64,000 bases of DNA from Taxillus chinensis. Taxonomy: Eukaryota > Streptophyta > Magnoliopsida > Santalales > Loranthaceae. Within the stretch, counting starts at the first letter, position 1; each line of letters begins with the position of its first letter. The position numbers were made by a program, and so were the translations under genes. The stretch is from assembly GCA_023512835.1 (NCBI GenBank), contig CM042092.1, positions 55,703,097 through 55,767,096 of the forward strand. Direction: 5' to 3'. The notes under the pieces are model-generated. The model was not told where the DNA came from. It saw nothing but the letters and a program-made list of their open reading frames with translations, and made no database searches. Shown here piece after piece: positions 10,601 through 20,283 of this stretch.

Positions 10601-10639
10601 TGCCATTACCCACAGGTTAGCGCCCTGACCTTTGCCGAG

Positions 10640-11540
10640 GAGGGTAAGGTGGAAAGGAGGGTGTGGCCCATTGTTGTGGATCAATTTCGGGATGTTTTTC
10701 CTGAAAAGTTGAGGAGTTTGCCACCTAAGAGGAGTGTGGAGTTCACCATTGAGTTGGTGCCTGGGGACGGGTCCGATTTCCCAAGTAGCATATCGTATGG
10801 GGCCACTGAGTTGAGGGAACTTCGGAGGCAAATTGAGGAGTTGGTGGGCCAGGGGTATATCGGACCGAGTACCTCACCTTGGGGTGCTCCGGTGCTCTTT
10901 GCTAAGAAGGCCGATGGCACACTTCATCTCTCGCATCGACTATAGGAAGTCGAATCGGTGACGTGAAGAACAAGTACCCGTTGCCTCGGATAGATGACCT
11001 GTTTGACCGGTTGAGTGGGGCCCGGTGGTTTTCCAAAATAGATTTACGGTCGGGGTATCACCAGCTCGGGGGTTAGGGAGGAGGACATCCCTAAGACGGC
11101 TTTCCGGTGCAGGTATGGGCATTATGAGTGGGTTGTGATGCCTTTCGGGCTCACTAATGCGCCAGGCGGTGTTCATGCATTTGATGAACCAAGTCTTTGC
11201 CCCATACTTAGACTCGTTCGTGGTGGTGTTTATCGACGATATCTTGGTGTATTCCAAGACCGAGAGGGAGCATGTGGAGCACTTGGCAACGATGTTGCAA
11301 ACCTTGAGGGACCAGCACTGCTTGCTAAGTTTAGCAAGTGTGAGTTTTGGCCGGCAGGAGGTTCACTTTCTTGGCCATGTAGTGTCACCGAGGGAGTTAG
11401 GGTGGACCCGGCCAAGATCGAGGCCGTGGCATCGTGGGCGAGGCCAACCAACGTTTTTGAGATCCGTAGTTTTCTTGGCTTGGCGGGGTACTATCGTCGT
11501 TTTGTCGAGGGGTTCTCCCGTTTGGCGGCGCCTATGACAG
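10640..11540 (+). pseudogene. Tek2 reverse transcriptase
   Basis: Conserved blocks in order: FRDVFPEKL at about 10687; [17 protein letters not shown] at about 10875; IDYRKS at about 10935 (frame shift); [20 protein letters not shown] at about 10985-11045; MPFGLTNAP at about 11139; and the catalytic FIDD, with the Asp pair at 11235-11240. [19 protein letters not shown] at about 11471 marks the end of the RT-connection region. At least three frameshifts separate the blocks. The product would copy the RNA genome into DNA in the particle. Confidence 0.9.
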
Positions 11541-12010
11541 CGTTGACTAGGAAAGGAGTGAAATTTGATTGGACTGACAAGTGCGACAGGCGTTTGAGAC
11601 TCTCAAAACCCGTTTGACCACCGCACTTGTGTTGAGGTTGCCTAGGGAGGATATTCCGTATGAGGTGTATTGTGATGCGTCCAGGGTTGGTTTGGGGTGT
11701 GTGCTTATGCGAGAGCACAGTGTGGTAGCTTATAGGTCAAGGCATTGAAGCCTCATGAGCAGAATTATCCTACGCATGATCCGGAGTTAGCGGTCGTTAT
11801 CTTCGCCCTGAAGAGTTGGCAGCACTACCTCTTGGGGGAAAAGTTTGTGGTGTTCTCGGATCACAAGAGCCTTCGTACATCTTTACTCGAAGGACTTGAA
11901 TTTGAGGCAAAGGAGATGGGTGGAGTATTTGCAGACCTTTGACTTTACTCTTGCCTATACCCTGGGCAAGGGTAATGTTGTGGGCGACGCGTTGAGCGAA
12001 AAGGGAAAGC
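11541..12010 (+). pseudogene. Tek2 RNase H
   Basis: YCDASRVGLGCVLM (first catalytic Asp at 11674-11676), then EQNYPTHDPELAVVIFALK at 11757-11813 and VFSDHKSLR at about 11852. This order is the standard Ty3/gypsy RNase H that removes the RNA strand after copying. Frame changes occur near 11730 and 11900. The end passes into TLGKGNVVGDALS-like sequence at about 11960. Confidence 0.85.
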
Positions 12011-13230
12011 TGAGGTGGCCGTGAGAGAGTGGAAGTTGATGGAGCGATTGGCGATGTTGCAGCTGCAGCCTTGTTGTTCGTGATGGTGGGACATCCCTGA
12101 GTCCTTTGGTGGTAGTGCCTGAGTTGTACCAGCGCGTCCGGGAGGAACAGCTGGGTGACATTGAGTGCGAGGTTCTCCGTGCCCGTATTGAGGCTGGGGA
12201 GCTATCTAGGGATTGGACAGAGGGTCCTGAGCATGAGTTGTCGTTTCAGGGGCGGTTGGTAGTAGCTTCTTCCCTCAGGGACGAGGTGATGCGGGAGTTT
12301 CACCAATCTAGGGTTGCTGTGCATCCAGGGGGTACGAAGATGTACCATGCGCTTCGGGGACATTTTTGGTGGCCTGGGATGAAACGCGATGTAGCTGCCT
12401 TTGTTTCGCGGTGTCTCACGTGTCAGCAGGTGAAGGCAGAACATCAGCGGCCGGCGGGCATGTTACAGCCCTTGCCCATAGCAGAGTGGAAGTGGGACCA
12501 CATAGCGATGGACTTTGTGACTGGTCTTCCACCCACCACTGGGAGGAAGGATATGATTTGGGTGATTGTGGATCGACTCACAAAGTCGGCCCATTTTCTT
12601 GCTGTTCGCGAGCGGGACTCCATTGGGACCTTGAGTCCTCGTACATGAACGAGATCGTGAGACTGCATGGAGTACCATCATCGGTTGTCTCGGACCGGGA
12701 TTCGAGGTTCACTTCCCGTTTTTGGGCAGGTTTGCAGGAGGCTATGGGGACCAAGCTTCACTTGAGTACAGCCTTTCACCCCGAGACCGACGGCCAGGAC
12801 AGAGAGGACGAATCAGACTTTGGAGGACATGTTACGGGCCTGTGTGTTAGACTTTGGGGGTTCGTGGGCAACTCACCTTCCTTTGGTGGAGTTTGCCTAC
12901 AACAACAGTTATCAGGCATCCATTGGGATGGCTCCTTTTGAGGCGTTGTATGGACGGCCGTGTCGATCCCCTTTGTGTTGGACCGAGGTGGGGGAGACAG
13001 CTCTCTTGGGGCCACAGTTGGTTCAAGAGGCTACTGAGAAGGTCAAGTTGATTCGTCAGCGTTTGTTGTCAGCTCAGAGTCGGCAGAAATCTTATGCGGA
13101 TCGCGGCGGCGACCTTTGGAGTTTTCTCGTTGGTGATCATATGTTCCTTCGTGTCTCTCCACGACGTGGTCATCGACGGTTTGGGCGAGGTTCCAAGCTA
13201 TCTCCGCGGTTTGTTGGTCCTTTTGAGATT
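12011..13230 (+). pseudogene. Tek2 integrase
   Basis: The N-terminal zinc-binding region (about 12295-12440) has the H, H and CLTC residues around [14 protein letters not shown]. The catalytic core follows: first Asp in WDHIAMDF at 12511-12513, second Asp in VVSDRDSRF at 12693-12695, and Glu at 12802-12804 after HPETDGQ. The three residues are all present but lie in three frames; shifts occur near 12625 and at 12798. From 12820 a continuous frame covers the C-terminal part ([20 protein letters not shown]). The enzyme would insert the cDNA into host chromatin. Confidence 0.9.
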
Positions 13231-13560
13231 CTGGATCGTGTCGGGCCTGTGGCCTACCGGTTAGCGTTACCACCGCGGCTGAGTCGAGTGCACAACGTGT
13301 TTCACGTGTCCCAGTTGCGGAAGTATCACCCTGACCCCACTCATGTGATTGATTGGGGGACGTTGGACATTGAGGATGACATGTCCGTCGTTGAGGCCCC
13401 TATCCGTATCCTAGATCGGCAAGAGAAGCTTTTGCGTGGTCGTGCTATTCCTTTGGTTCGCGTGCTGTGGCAGCACCGTGGCATTGAGGAGGAGACATGG
13501 GAACGTGAGTCCGTGATGCGTGAGCAGTACCCAGACTTGTTCGAGGACGAACAATCTTAA
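13231..13560 (+). CDS. Tek2 integrase C-terminus with chromodomain
   Basis: This is the tail of the frame open since 12820, ending at TAA 13558-13560. VHNVFHVSQLRKYHPDPTHV (about 13290-13345) is the conserved tail of plant Ty3/gypsy integrases. It is followed by a chromodomain-like segment: PIRILDRQEKLLRGRAIPLV and VLWQHRGIEEETWERESVM (about 13402-13520). Aromatic residues of the histone-mark pocket are only partly present (W in EETWE is kept), as in group II chromodomains. The final codons encode YPDLFEDE and overlap the first AGGA-loop inverted repeat. The domain is thought to direct insertion to particular chromatin. Confidence 0.88.
   Translation: MDRVGPVAYRLALPPRLSRVHNVFHVSQLRKYHPDPTHVIDWGTLDIEDDMSVVEAPIRILDRQEKLLRGRAIPLVRVLWQHRGIEEETWERESVMREQYPDLFEDEQS
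13537..13554 (+). promoter_or_regulatory. Inverted repeat with AGGA loop, copy 1 of Tek2
   Basis: TTGTTCG-AGGA-CGAACAA: perfect 7-bp arms around a 4-nt loop, overlapping the last pol codons. A second copy with different but still pairing arms lies at 13866-13883. Confidence 0.6.
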
Positions 13561-13865
13561 GCGTGGGAGGTGGCTGTTGGCCAAGGGATAGTGATGTGTT
13601 TTGTGTTTTCTTGTATTAGTTGTGTATGATTTGGTGTATTTGTATTGTCTTTTAAAGACATGTGTTCTTATTTGTGATGTGTTTTGAGATGTGTATTCGT
13701 GACATGCGGACATGTGATATGCATTATTGTGGTTATGGATTATGGTGGTACTTTGTTATGTGTTGTTGTCTTTGTTCACGTGTGCCGGTGTATGACCCAT
13801 TTGGGTGTGGTGGCTTGCCGGGTGGCAAATGGGTAGCTTGTGTTTGTTTTCCTTGTATGTCATTT
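13561..13865 (+). other. Tek2 T/G-rich segment between the two hairpins
   Basis: About 300 bp, strongly T/G-biased (TGTGTTTTGTGTT-like), with no credible gene. It is flanked by two copies of a sequence around TTCGAGGACGAA followed by TCTTAAG and a purine-rich tract, so the 3' end signals appear twice. Tek1 has the same arrangement (19977-20283). Confidence 0.6.
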
Positions 13866-13883
13866 CTTTTCGAGGACGAAAAG
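13866..13883 (+). promoter_or_regulatory. Inverted repeat with AGGA loop, copy 2 of Tek2
   Basis: CTTTTCG-AGGA-CGAAAAG: perfect 7-bp arms. The loop starts 28 nt before the 3' LTR. Compared with copy 1, two arm positions changed on both sides in a compensating way (T-A to C-G and G-C to T-A). Confidence 0.65.
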
Positions 13884-13900
13884 TCTTAAGGGGGAGAGGA
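13884..13900 (+). promoter_or_regulatory. Tek2 polypurine tract
   Basis: TCTTAAGGGGGAGAGGA abuts the 3' LTR start TGTAAGG at 13901. This is the usual site where plus-strand DNA synthesis is primed. Confidence 0.85.
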
Positions 13901-15648
13901 TGTAAGGACCCGTACCTTGAGTTAGTCAGTTTTGCCTCCTGAGTAGAGTTTTTCTAGATTTTGACCTAGTAAATGGACTCCAATGAATTCACGTGCAAAA
14001 GGAAAGATGCTTAGAATGATGTCCTCTATCTACCACAGAAGTTTCCAGGCCAAATGGACGTGTATGTGAGGTGCACGTGATATGGGTCCAATTCACGTGC
14101 AAGTGTGGTTGTCTTCTAAATGATGCAAGGAGGCCAGGGGTGAAGTTTGAGAGCATTTGGAGTGCATATGGAGGTGCACGTGAATTGGGGAATTCACGTG
14201 CAAATTGGCGTGCAGGCATGTTTTTGCATGGTTCCCTTGGTTTTGTCATTCTAATGAACTTTCTCCAAAGGACCATGTTGAAATTCGAATGTTTTGGTGT
14301 GTATGGATGTGGAAAGGTCTTAGCTTGTTCCATCAAAACTACGTCGTTTTGATCCTGGGATTCACTTAATCAAAACTACGTCGTTTTGATGTTGTGTTGT
14401 CTATATAAGGAGGAGAAGCCCCTCTGTTTTAGGTTTAGGGTTTGTTGCTTCACCACCGTCGCAGAGAGAGAGAGAGAGAGAGAGAGGGAAGGAGAGCTCC
14501 TGGTTGCTGCCTGGGCGTCTTGCGTGGGTGGTCGAGTCTCGTGGGTGGACGGCGTTCGGCGTGGGATCGGTATTATTGTTGGGTTGTTGCATCTTACTTG
14601 AGGTAGGGATTCTGTTCTTTCTAAATCCTCCTCTGTCCTAGGGTCCTAGGGCAGATTATGGGTTATATCTGTTATATTATTTATATGTAAATTCATATAG
14701 GTGTGACCTCCTATATGAATGTTGGCCTTCAATGGCGATTTTGGTGTTTCGGTGTTTGTGTGATGCATGAAAAGTGGTTGATAAAATGCCTTGTATGACC
14801 TGCCTGCTACATGTTTGATGAAAGGCCTGTGTGAACTTAGCTGTGTGTATATGCCCATCATGTGTTTGGTAATATGTCCGTGTGACTGGACTTGTGGTTT
14901 AGTGTATGTATGTACTTGGATGTTTGCTCTATGGCCTGAATGGTCGGGTTTGTGCACTTGTGAATGGGTGCACACCAAGTGTTTGGTTGTATGCTTGAGT
15001 GACCATGGTGTGTGTTGTATGCTTGATTGTGGTATCTGGCCTGAAGAGGCGGTTAAATAACTTTGCCTGGGAGGCGGTTAAACCAATGGCCTGAAGAGGC
15101 GGTTAAATCACTTGGCCTGAAGAGGCGGTTAAATCACTTGTGGTTAAAGTGTTAGCTTGTGTGGCAGTGGAAGATTGTAAGTTGTTGATGTGGTTGTTAT
15201 TATGTCCGTTGAACTTATTGTATCACGACACCGCACTTGTACACATGGCATGTAGCCGCTAGGAACATGGGAAGGGTTGGGAGACTTGATCCCTACCGAG
15301 CCGTGGTTGCTCACCCCTCTCCTTGTGTTTGCTCCTTTTCCAGGGACTTACAGGCGTTAAGTGGATACACCAAGATGGAAGACCATGATTATCTTTTTTT
15401 ACTCTCTTCCATTTATGTTTTGTTTTTCTTATGGGAATTGATGTAACCCCTTTTGATGTAACCCTGGGGGGAAAAGATTTTGTTGTAATAGACTGGTTTG
15501 GATTGCTTTTAACGAACATTACTTTCTTGAATGTTGTGGATGTTTGAAATGTGATATCCTTGGCTTTTATCCTAACCCTTTTGCCCTCCATGTGGGTAAA
15601 AGGGAGTCACGTACCGGTTTCCTCGGGTTGGAAATCCGGGGCGTGACA
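13901..15648 (+). repeat. Tek2 3' LTR
   Basis: Near-copy of 6598-8341 with the same U3 block (13982-14408), two palindromes, TATATAA at 14402, GA tract and GGCGGTTAAA units. Several differences from the 5' LTR are losses of A or T from CAG or CTG in one copy, for example CACAGAAG against CACGAAG and TACAGGCG against TACGGCG. Confidence 0.95.
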
Positions 15649-15653
15649 CACGA

Positions 15654-15784
15654 TGCTATATGCATGGTATGGACCTACGGGTCGTGTGGTGAGAACCTAC
15701 AAGTCGGTTGTGCCTTTGATGGTCGTTTTTGTCTTAGCGATGCTAGTATTGATTGTTTGATTGTTTGTTGTTGTGGCCGGTGTG
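15654..15784 (+). other. Tek1 untranslated leader, second part
   Basis: Continues the Tek1 leader after Tek2 and its CACGA duplication. It leads to the gag start at 15785. Confidence 0.7.
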
Positions 15785-17160
15785 ATGGCACCACCGAGGA
15801 GGGTTGTCCGAGGCCAGGGTCTGGGCAGAGGAGCCCATGATAGAGTCGGGGCACCAGGGGGCGAGAGCCCGCAGCCAAGTCATCGGCTCCCGTTGTGGGA
15901 CCTAATTTGACGCAGGTGTTGATTCGGTTGCAGGAGGCCATGCAGGGGTATGCAGGGCTCGATGAGGGATATGGCTAGAGAGGTGGATGAGCCGAAGAGG
16001 CAACAAGCAGCCTCGGCGGCCACCACAACCTCAGCAAGAGGAGGCGAGGGTGGTGCAGGATGTGCACCAGCGGGAGGTCGTGGTAGAGCCGGCACGACAA
16101 GGAGTGGACCCGGGCTACGCGATTTTGAAACATGCACCCAGGACTTTTGAGGATGGTTCGCGGCCGGAGGTAGCCGAGGATTGGATTAGATGGACAGAGG
16201 ACATCTTTGATATGATCGGGGTGCCGGATGAGGAGAGAGTGCGAGTGGCGACGCACTATCTCGTTGAGTATCCCACGTAGGTGGTGGGAGTCCACTAGAG
16301 CCGTGTCCATGGCGGTCGGATGAGTTGGAGAGAGTTTGTTGAGCGCTTCTTTGGGGAGTATTTTCCTAGCTCGATACAGTATGCCCGACGGAGAGAGTAT
16401 TATGAGCTTCAGCAGGGTAGCCAGACTGTGGGTGAGTATGTGCAAGCCTTCACAGATTTGGGGCGGTTTGCTCTGGAGGCTTGGGAAAAGGAAGGCCGGA
16501 AGACGCAGGACTTCATTCAGGGCTTGAGGCCATCTCTGAAAAGACAGCTAGAACCGATGCGGTTGACCGGCCCATCGGGAGGCGGTCGACAAGGCACTCA
16601 TTATTGAGCGAGGTCGGGATCGGGCGAGAGCCCGAGAGGCCGGGCGGTTCCGCAGGTCCGAGCAAGAAGAGATAGAGTGGGGAGAGCAGTGCCGCTCAGC
16701 CTGAGAGGAGGCAGGTGCAGAGGGTTTCTAGCCAGGCGGTGGGACCCTGTGAGAGTTCATCCAGCAGGAAGCCAGGGGCCTGTTGGAGCTGTGGTTTGAC
16801 TGGGCATGTATCGAGAGATTGCCCGAGGAAAAAGATGACCTGCTTCCGATGCGGGAAGGTGGGACTTGGAGCTAGGGAATGTGTTACCCTTAGCTCAACC
16901 AATAGTGTAGGCCCTCGTCCGAGAGATCATGGACAGAGGAGTGGGGCTCCGTCTCGGAGGTCGGTGCCGCCGGCAGAGCACGCAGACGCGACTGCGGTGC
17001 GGCGAGCCTCGGCGGGAGGCACAGGTCATGTTGATCAGCGGGGCAAAGCCCCAATGGGCTAGGCTAGTGGCGGTGGACCACGAGGGAGGACTTTTGCCCT
17101 TACCAGCAGAGAGGCAGAGGTTCCACCAGTGGACGAGGCAGGAGCAAGACCTTCAGTGGT
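15785..17160 (+). pseudogene. Tek1 gag with zinc knuckles (frameshifted)
   Basis: ATG at 15785 begins MAPPRRVVRGQGLGRGA, parallel to the Tek2 Gag start. The capsid region is well preserved: WIRWTEDIFDMIGVPDEERV at about 16180 and FFGEYFPSSIQYARRREYYE, then GSQTVGEYVQAFTDLGRF to about 16475 (Retrotrans_gag pattern). The first knuckle CWSCGLTGHVSRDC (16781-16822) is intact. The second (16841-16882) has Leu where His is required, so it should not bind zinc normally. Stops and shifts occur near 15905, 16278 and 16605. Confidence 0.82.
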
Positions 17161-17600
17161 GAGAGGTACCATTATCATTTCTCATACTATCTGTTCAGTT
17201 TTGATTGATACTGGTGCTACCCATTCTTTTATTTCGTATGCTACGGTGGTTGGCTTGGAGTTAGACTAGGAGACAAGTGAGTCGGTCTCGATGGTTGCTT
17301 CACCTTTGGGTGGAATTGTGATACTTGGAGTATCTGTCGTGCTTGTCGAGGTAACACTTGGGGGTGTTAACCTGTTGTGTGATTTGTATATCATGGAGTT
17401 AGATGATTTTGATGTTATCTTGGGTATGGACTGGTTGGTCTCCGTGGAGGCCAAGATTGATTGTTTTCGACGGCGTGTGACATTCCTCACACCCAGAGGG
17501 CACGCGGGGTGTCTTTGTGGGTGAGTGGATGAGGAGGCATGCAGGTTGGGACCTTTAAGGCATGGGTGGGGTGATGTGACCCACCGGTTAGCCACTTGAC
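17161..17600 (+). pseudogene. Tek1 aspartic protease
   Basis: LIDTGATHSFIS places the catalytic DTG at 17207-17215. FDVILGMDWLVS lies at about 17410, with KIDCFRRRVTFLTP after it. The arrangement matches the Tek2 protease. A stop codon (TAG) at about 17267 and frame changes interrupt it. Confidence 0.82.
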
Positions 17601-18425
17601 GTTGGTTGACAGGGAGGAGAGAGGGGAAGGCCGTTCCGCCACCCATTGTAGATCGGTTCCCCGGATGTGTTTCCCGAGGACTTGGTCAGTTTGCCACCCG
17701 TGAGGGAGGTAGAGTTTTCGATCGAGTTGTTGCCAGGGACAACACCGATCAGGTTAGCGGCCTACAGGATGGCACCGACAGAGCTTAGAGAGCTCAAGAG
17801 ACAGATAGATGATCTATTGGCACGAGGCTTTATCAGGCGGAGTAGCTCACCGTGGGGCGCTCCAGTGTTGTTTGCCAAGAAGGCGGATGGTTCACTTCGG
17901 CTATGTATAGACTACCGGAAGCTGAACCAGGTGACTGTGAAGAACAGTACCCATTGCCGAGGATCGATGACCTGTTTGATCAGTTTCGCGGTGCGAGGTG
18001 GTTTTCCAAGATAGACTTGAGGTCCGGATACCATCGTTGAGGGTTAGGGAGGCAGACATCCCTAAGACCGCGTTCAGTTGTCGCTATGGGCATTATGAGT
18101 GGCTTGTGATGCCGTTTGGGCTCACGAATGCTCCAGCAGTGTTTATGGGATTGATGAACCAGGTGTTTGCTCCATATTTAGATATGTTCGTTGTGGTGTT
18201 CATCGACGATATTTTGGTCTATTCAGCGACCAAGAGGGAGCATGAGGAGCATTTGCAGGTTGTGTTGCAGACCTTGCGGGAGCATCGGTTGTACGCGAAG
18301 TTCACGAAATGTGACTTCCGGTTGCAACAGTGCACTTCTTGGGGCATGTGGTATCTTCGGAGGGTATCACAGTGGATCCTAAGAAGATCGAGGCGGTTAT
18401 GTCGTGGAAGAGGCCCATGAATGTG
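17601..18425 (+). pseudogene. Tek1 reverse transcriptase
   Basis: Blocks: [20 protein letters not shown] (17670 on), [19 protein letters not shown] and then CIDYRKLNQ (about 17848-17930), [20 protein letters not shown] (about 17955-18015), [13 protein letters not shown] (about 18110), and FIDD with its Asp pair at 18205-18210. The largest frame shifts lie at about 17940 and 18035. The active-site residues are retained. Confidence 0.9.
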
Positions 18426-19000
18426 TTTGAGATTCGTAGTTTCCTTGGTTTGGCAGGCTATTATCGGAGGTTCGTGGAGGATTTTTCCCGGTTGGCAGCT
18501 CCTATGACACACCCGACCAGGAAGGGAGTTCCTTTTATTTGGTCCGATGCGTGTGAGAGTGCTTTCATGGAGTGAAGGAACGATTGACCTCAGCACCTAT
18601 CTTGATTCTTCCACGGGAGGGTGTGCCTTTCGAGGTGTATTGTGATGCTTTCAGGGTGGGAATTGGTTATGTGCCGATGCGGACTCGGCAGGTGATTGCT
18701 TATGGCTCTAGGCAGTTGAGACCACATGAGCGAACTATCCCACGCATGATTTGGAGTTGGTCGTAGTAATCTTCGCACTTAAGAGTGGCAGCATTATCTC
18801 CTTGGGGAGAAATTTGTGGTGTATACGGACCACAAGAGTTTGCGATATATCTTCTCTTAGCGAGACTTGAACCTTAGACGAGACGGTGGGTGGAGTACTG
18901 CAGCGATTTCGGTTTGATATGATGTACACCTTGGGAAGGGTAATGTGGTGGCGAGATGCTCGAGTAGGAAGAGCAGGGCCGTGGTGGCCCATTGTACCAT
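18426..19000 (+). pseudogene. Tek1 RT connection and RNase H
   Basis: [18 protein letters not shown] (about 18430) is followed by YCDAFRVGIGYVPM (first Asp at about 18643), a degenerate HDLELV region (about 18745) and YTDHKSLRYI (about 18823). The pieces lie in different frames. In the first motif Ser has become Phe (DAF for DAS). Confidence 0.78.
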
Positions 19001-19508
19001 TAAAGAATGGGAGATGATGGGTCGGTTGGCAACGATGAGGTTGCAGATGGTGGCCAGCGAGGGGCGAGGGACCCTCGGTGTTGTTGTCGCAGTCCCCTGA
19101 GTTGCAGCGCAGGATCATAGAGGATTAGCCGGGGGACATTGATTGTGAGGTCATCGGAGACAGGATTCAGACCGGGTAGGCATCTTCTCGATTGGACCGA
19201 GGATGCCGAGCATATATTGAGGTATAGGGGTCGCCCGATAGTTCCCACTTCTCTTCAGGAGGAGGTTCTTTGGAAATTTCACCAGTCGAGGTTAGCCGTA
19301 CATCCTAGTGGGACCAAGATGTACCATGCCGTGAGGAGGCGGTTTTGGTGGCCAGGCCTGAAGAAGGCCGTTGCTGATTTTGTGAGGAGGTGTTTGACCT
19401 GTCGGCCAGGTCAAGGCAGAGCACCCGAGATCAGCTGGTGAGTTGCGATCATTGCCGGTGCCAGTGGAAATGGGACCACGTGACCATGGATTTTGTTGCC
19501 GACAAGAC
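19001..19508 (+). pseudogene. Tek1 integrase, N-terminal part; catalytic core deleted
   Basis: The zinc-binding region is readable at about 19265-19420: KFHQSRLAVHPSGTKMYHAV, then WWPGLKKAVADFV, then CLTC. WDHVTMDFVA follows, with the first catalytic Asp at 19489-19491. At about 19500 the sequence jumps to material matching the integrase C-terminus (SRQKSYA), so some 550 bp present in Tek2 (about 12525-13072) are gone, including the second Asp and the Glu. This protein could not have catalysed integration. Confidence 0.85.
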
Positions 19509-19996
19509 AGAGTAGGCAAAAGTCCTACGCAGGACCAGAGGCGTCGACCTTTGCGGTTTGAGGTGGATGACCGTGTATTTTTACGGGTTTCACCGCGTCG
19601 AGGGCATTCGAGAGGTTTGGACGTGGATCCAAACTTTCTCCTCGTTTTGTGGGCCCGTTTGAGATTGTTGCCACCGTGGGCGCGGTGGCTTACAGATTAG
19701 CTTTGCCACCGGAGTTGGCTCGAGTACATGATGTGTTCCATGTGTCTCGGTTGCGACGGTATCACCCAGGATCCTTCTCATGTGTTGGACTATCGCGAGA
19801 TAGACTTGGCCGATGATGGTGCCGTTGTTGAGATGCCGGCACAGATTTTGGACGGCGGGACCAGGTCTTGCGGGACAAGACGATCCCACTAGTTCGGGTG
19901 TTATGGCGACACCGAGGCATGGAGGAGCAGACTTGCGAGAAAGAGAGCCAGATGCGGGTTCTTCATCCTGAGTTGTTCGAGGACGATCGGTCATGA
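19509..19996 (+). pseudogene. Tek1 integrase C-terminus and chromodomain
   Basis: [20 protein letters not shown] (about 19540), then [20 protein letters not shown] (about 19690-19750), then the chromodomain-like DKTIPLVRVLWRHRGMEEQT and ending HPELFEDDRS at TGA 19994-19996. Frame shifts occur near 19610 and 19760. The aromatic residue of EETW in Tek2 is C here (EEQTC). Confidence 0.8.
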
Positions 19997-20249
19997 GGTG
20001 GGGAGGATGTGAGGACCTTCCCTGAGGTATGAGTTATGTTTTATGCATTTGTTTTGCATATGTTGTTTGAGATGTGGTTTAGCTTGTTGTTTGTTGGCGG
20101 CATCCTGGCATCTTGTGAGCCTTTTTGGCTTGTTGTGAGTTGCATTGCACTGTGTGGTTGGTGATCATGTTGATGATCATATTTTGTGTCTTGTTGTTGT
20201 GCAGGTGCTTGAGCTTGGATTTTGCTATGTCCTTTGGGCATGTGTTTTA
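19997..20249 (+). other. Tek1 T/G-rich 3' segment with a fossil tract/LTR-start junction
   Basis: After the pol stop comes GGTGGGGAGGA (19998-20007) and then TGTGAGGACC (20008-20017), which looks like a polypurine tract followed by a Tek2-like LTR start (TGTAAGGACC). The rest, to 20249, is T/G-rich noncoding sequence. The functional 3' LTR starts only at about 20284. Confidence 0.6.
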
Positions 20250-20265
20250 TTTTCGAGGACGAAAA
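20250..20265 (+). promoter_or_regulatory. Inverted repeat with AGGA loop of Tek1
   Basis: TTTTCG-AGGA-CGAAAA: perfect 6-bp arms, loop about 28 nt before the 3' LTR. An earlier copy at the pol end (about 19976-19989) keeps only TCG-AGGA-CGA. Confidence 0.65.
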
Positions 20266-20283
20266 GTCCTAAGGTGGGGAGGA
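20266..20283 (+). promoter_or_regulatory. Tek1 polypurine tract
   Basis: GTCCTAAGGTGGGGAGGA abuts the 3' LTR. Confidence 0.8.

Larger units (their letters stand above)
6598..15648 (+). mobile_element. Tek2: Ty3/gypsy chromovirus (Tekay/Del-like), structurally complete
   Basis: Two LTRs of similar length (6598-8341, 1744 bp; 13901-15648, 1748 bp), a primer site, a polypurine tract and a CACGA duplication give a complete 9.05-kb element. Gene order is gag with two zinc knuckles, protease, RT, RNase H, integrase, chromodomain. It is younger than Tek1, in whose leader it lies. Frameshifts break pol into several frames, but the RT, integrase and chromodomain core residues are still legible. Confidence 0.95.

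Noticed and set aside
13662..13889. Small Cys-rich ORF in the Tek2 3' segment
   Set aside because: T/G-rich noncoding sequence translated; absent from the equivalent Tek1 segment.
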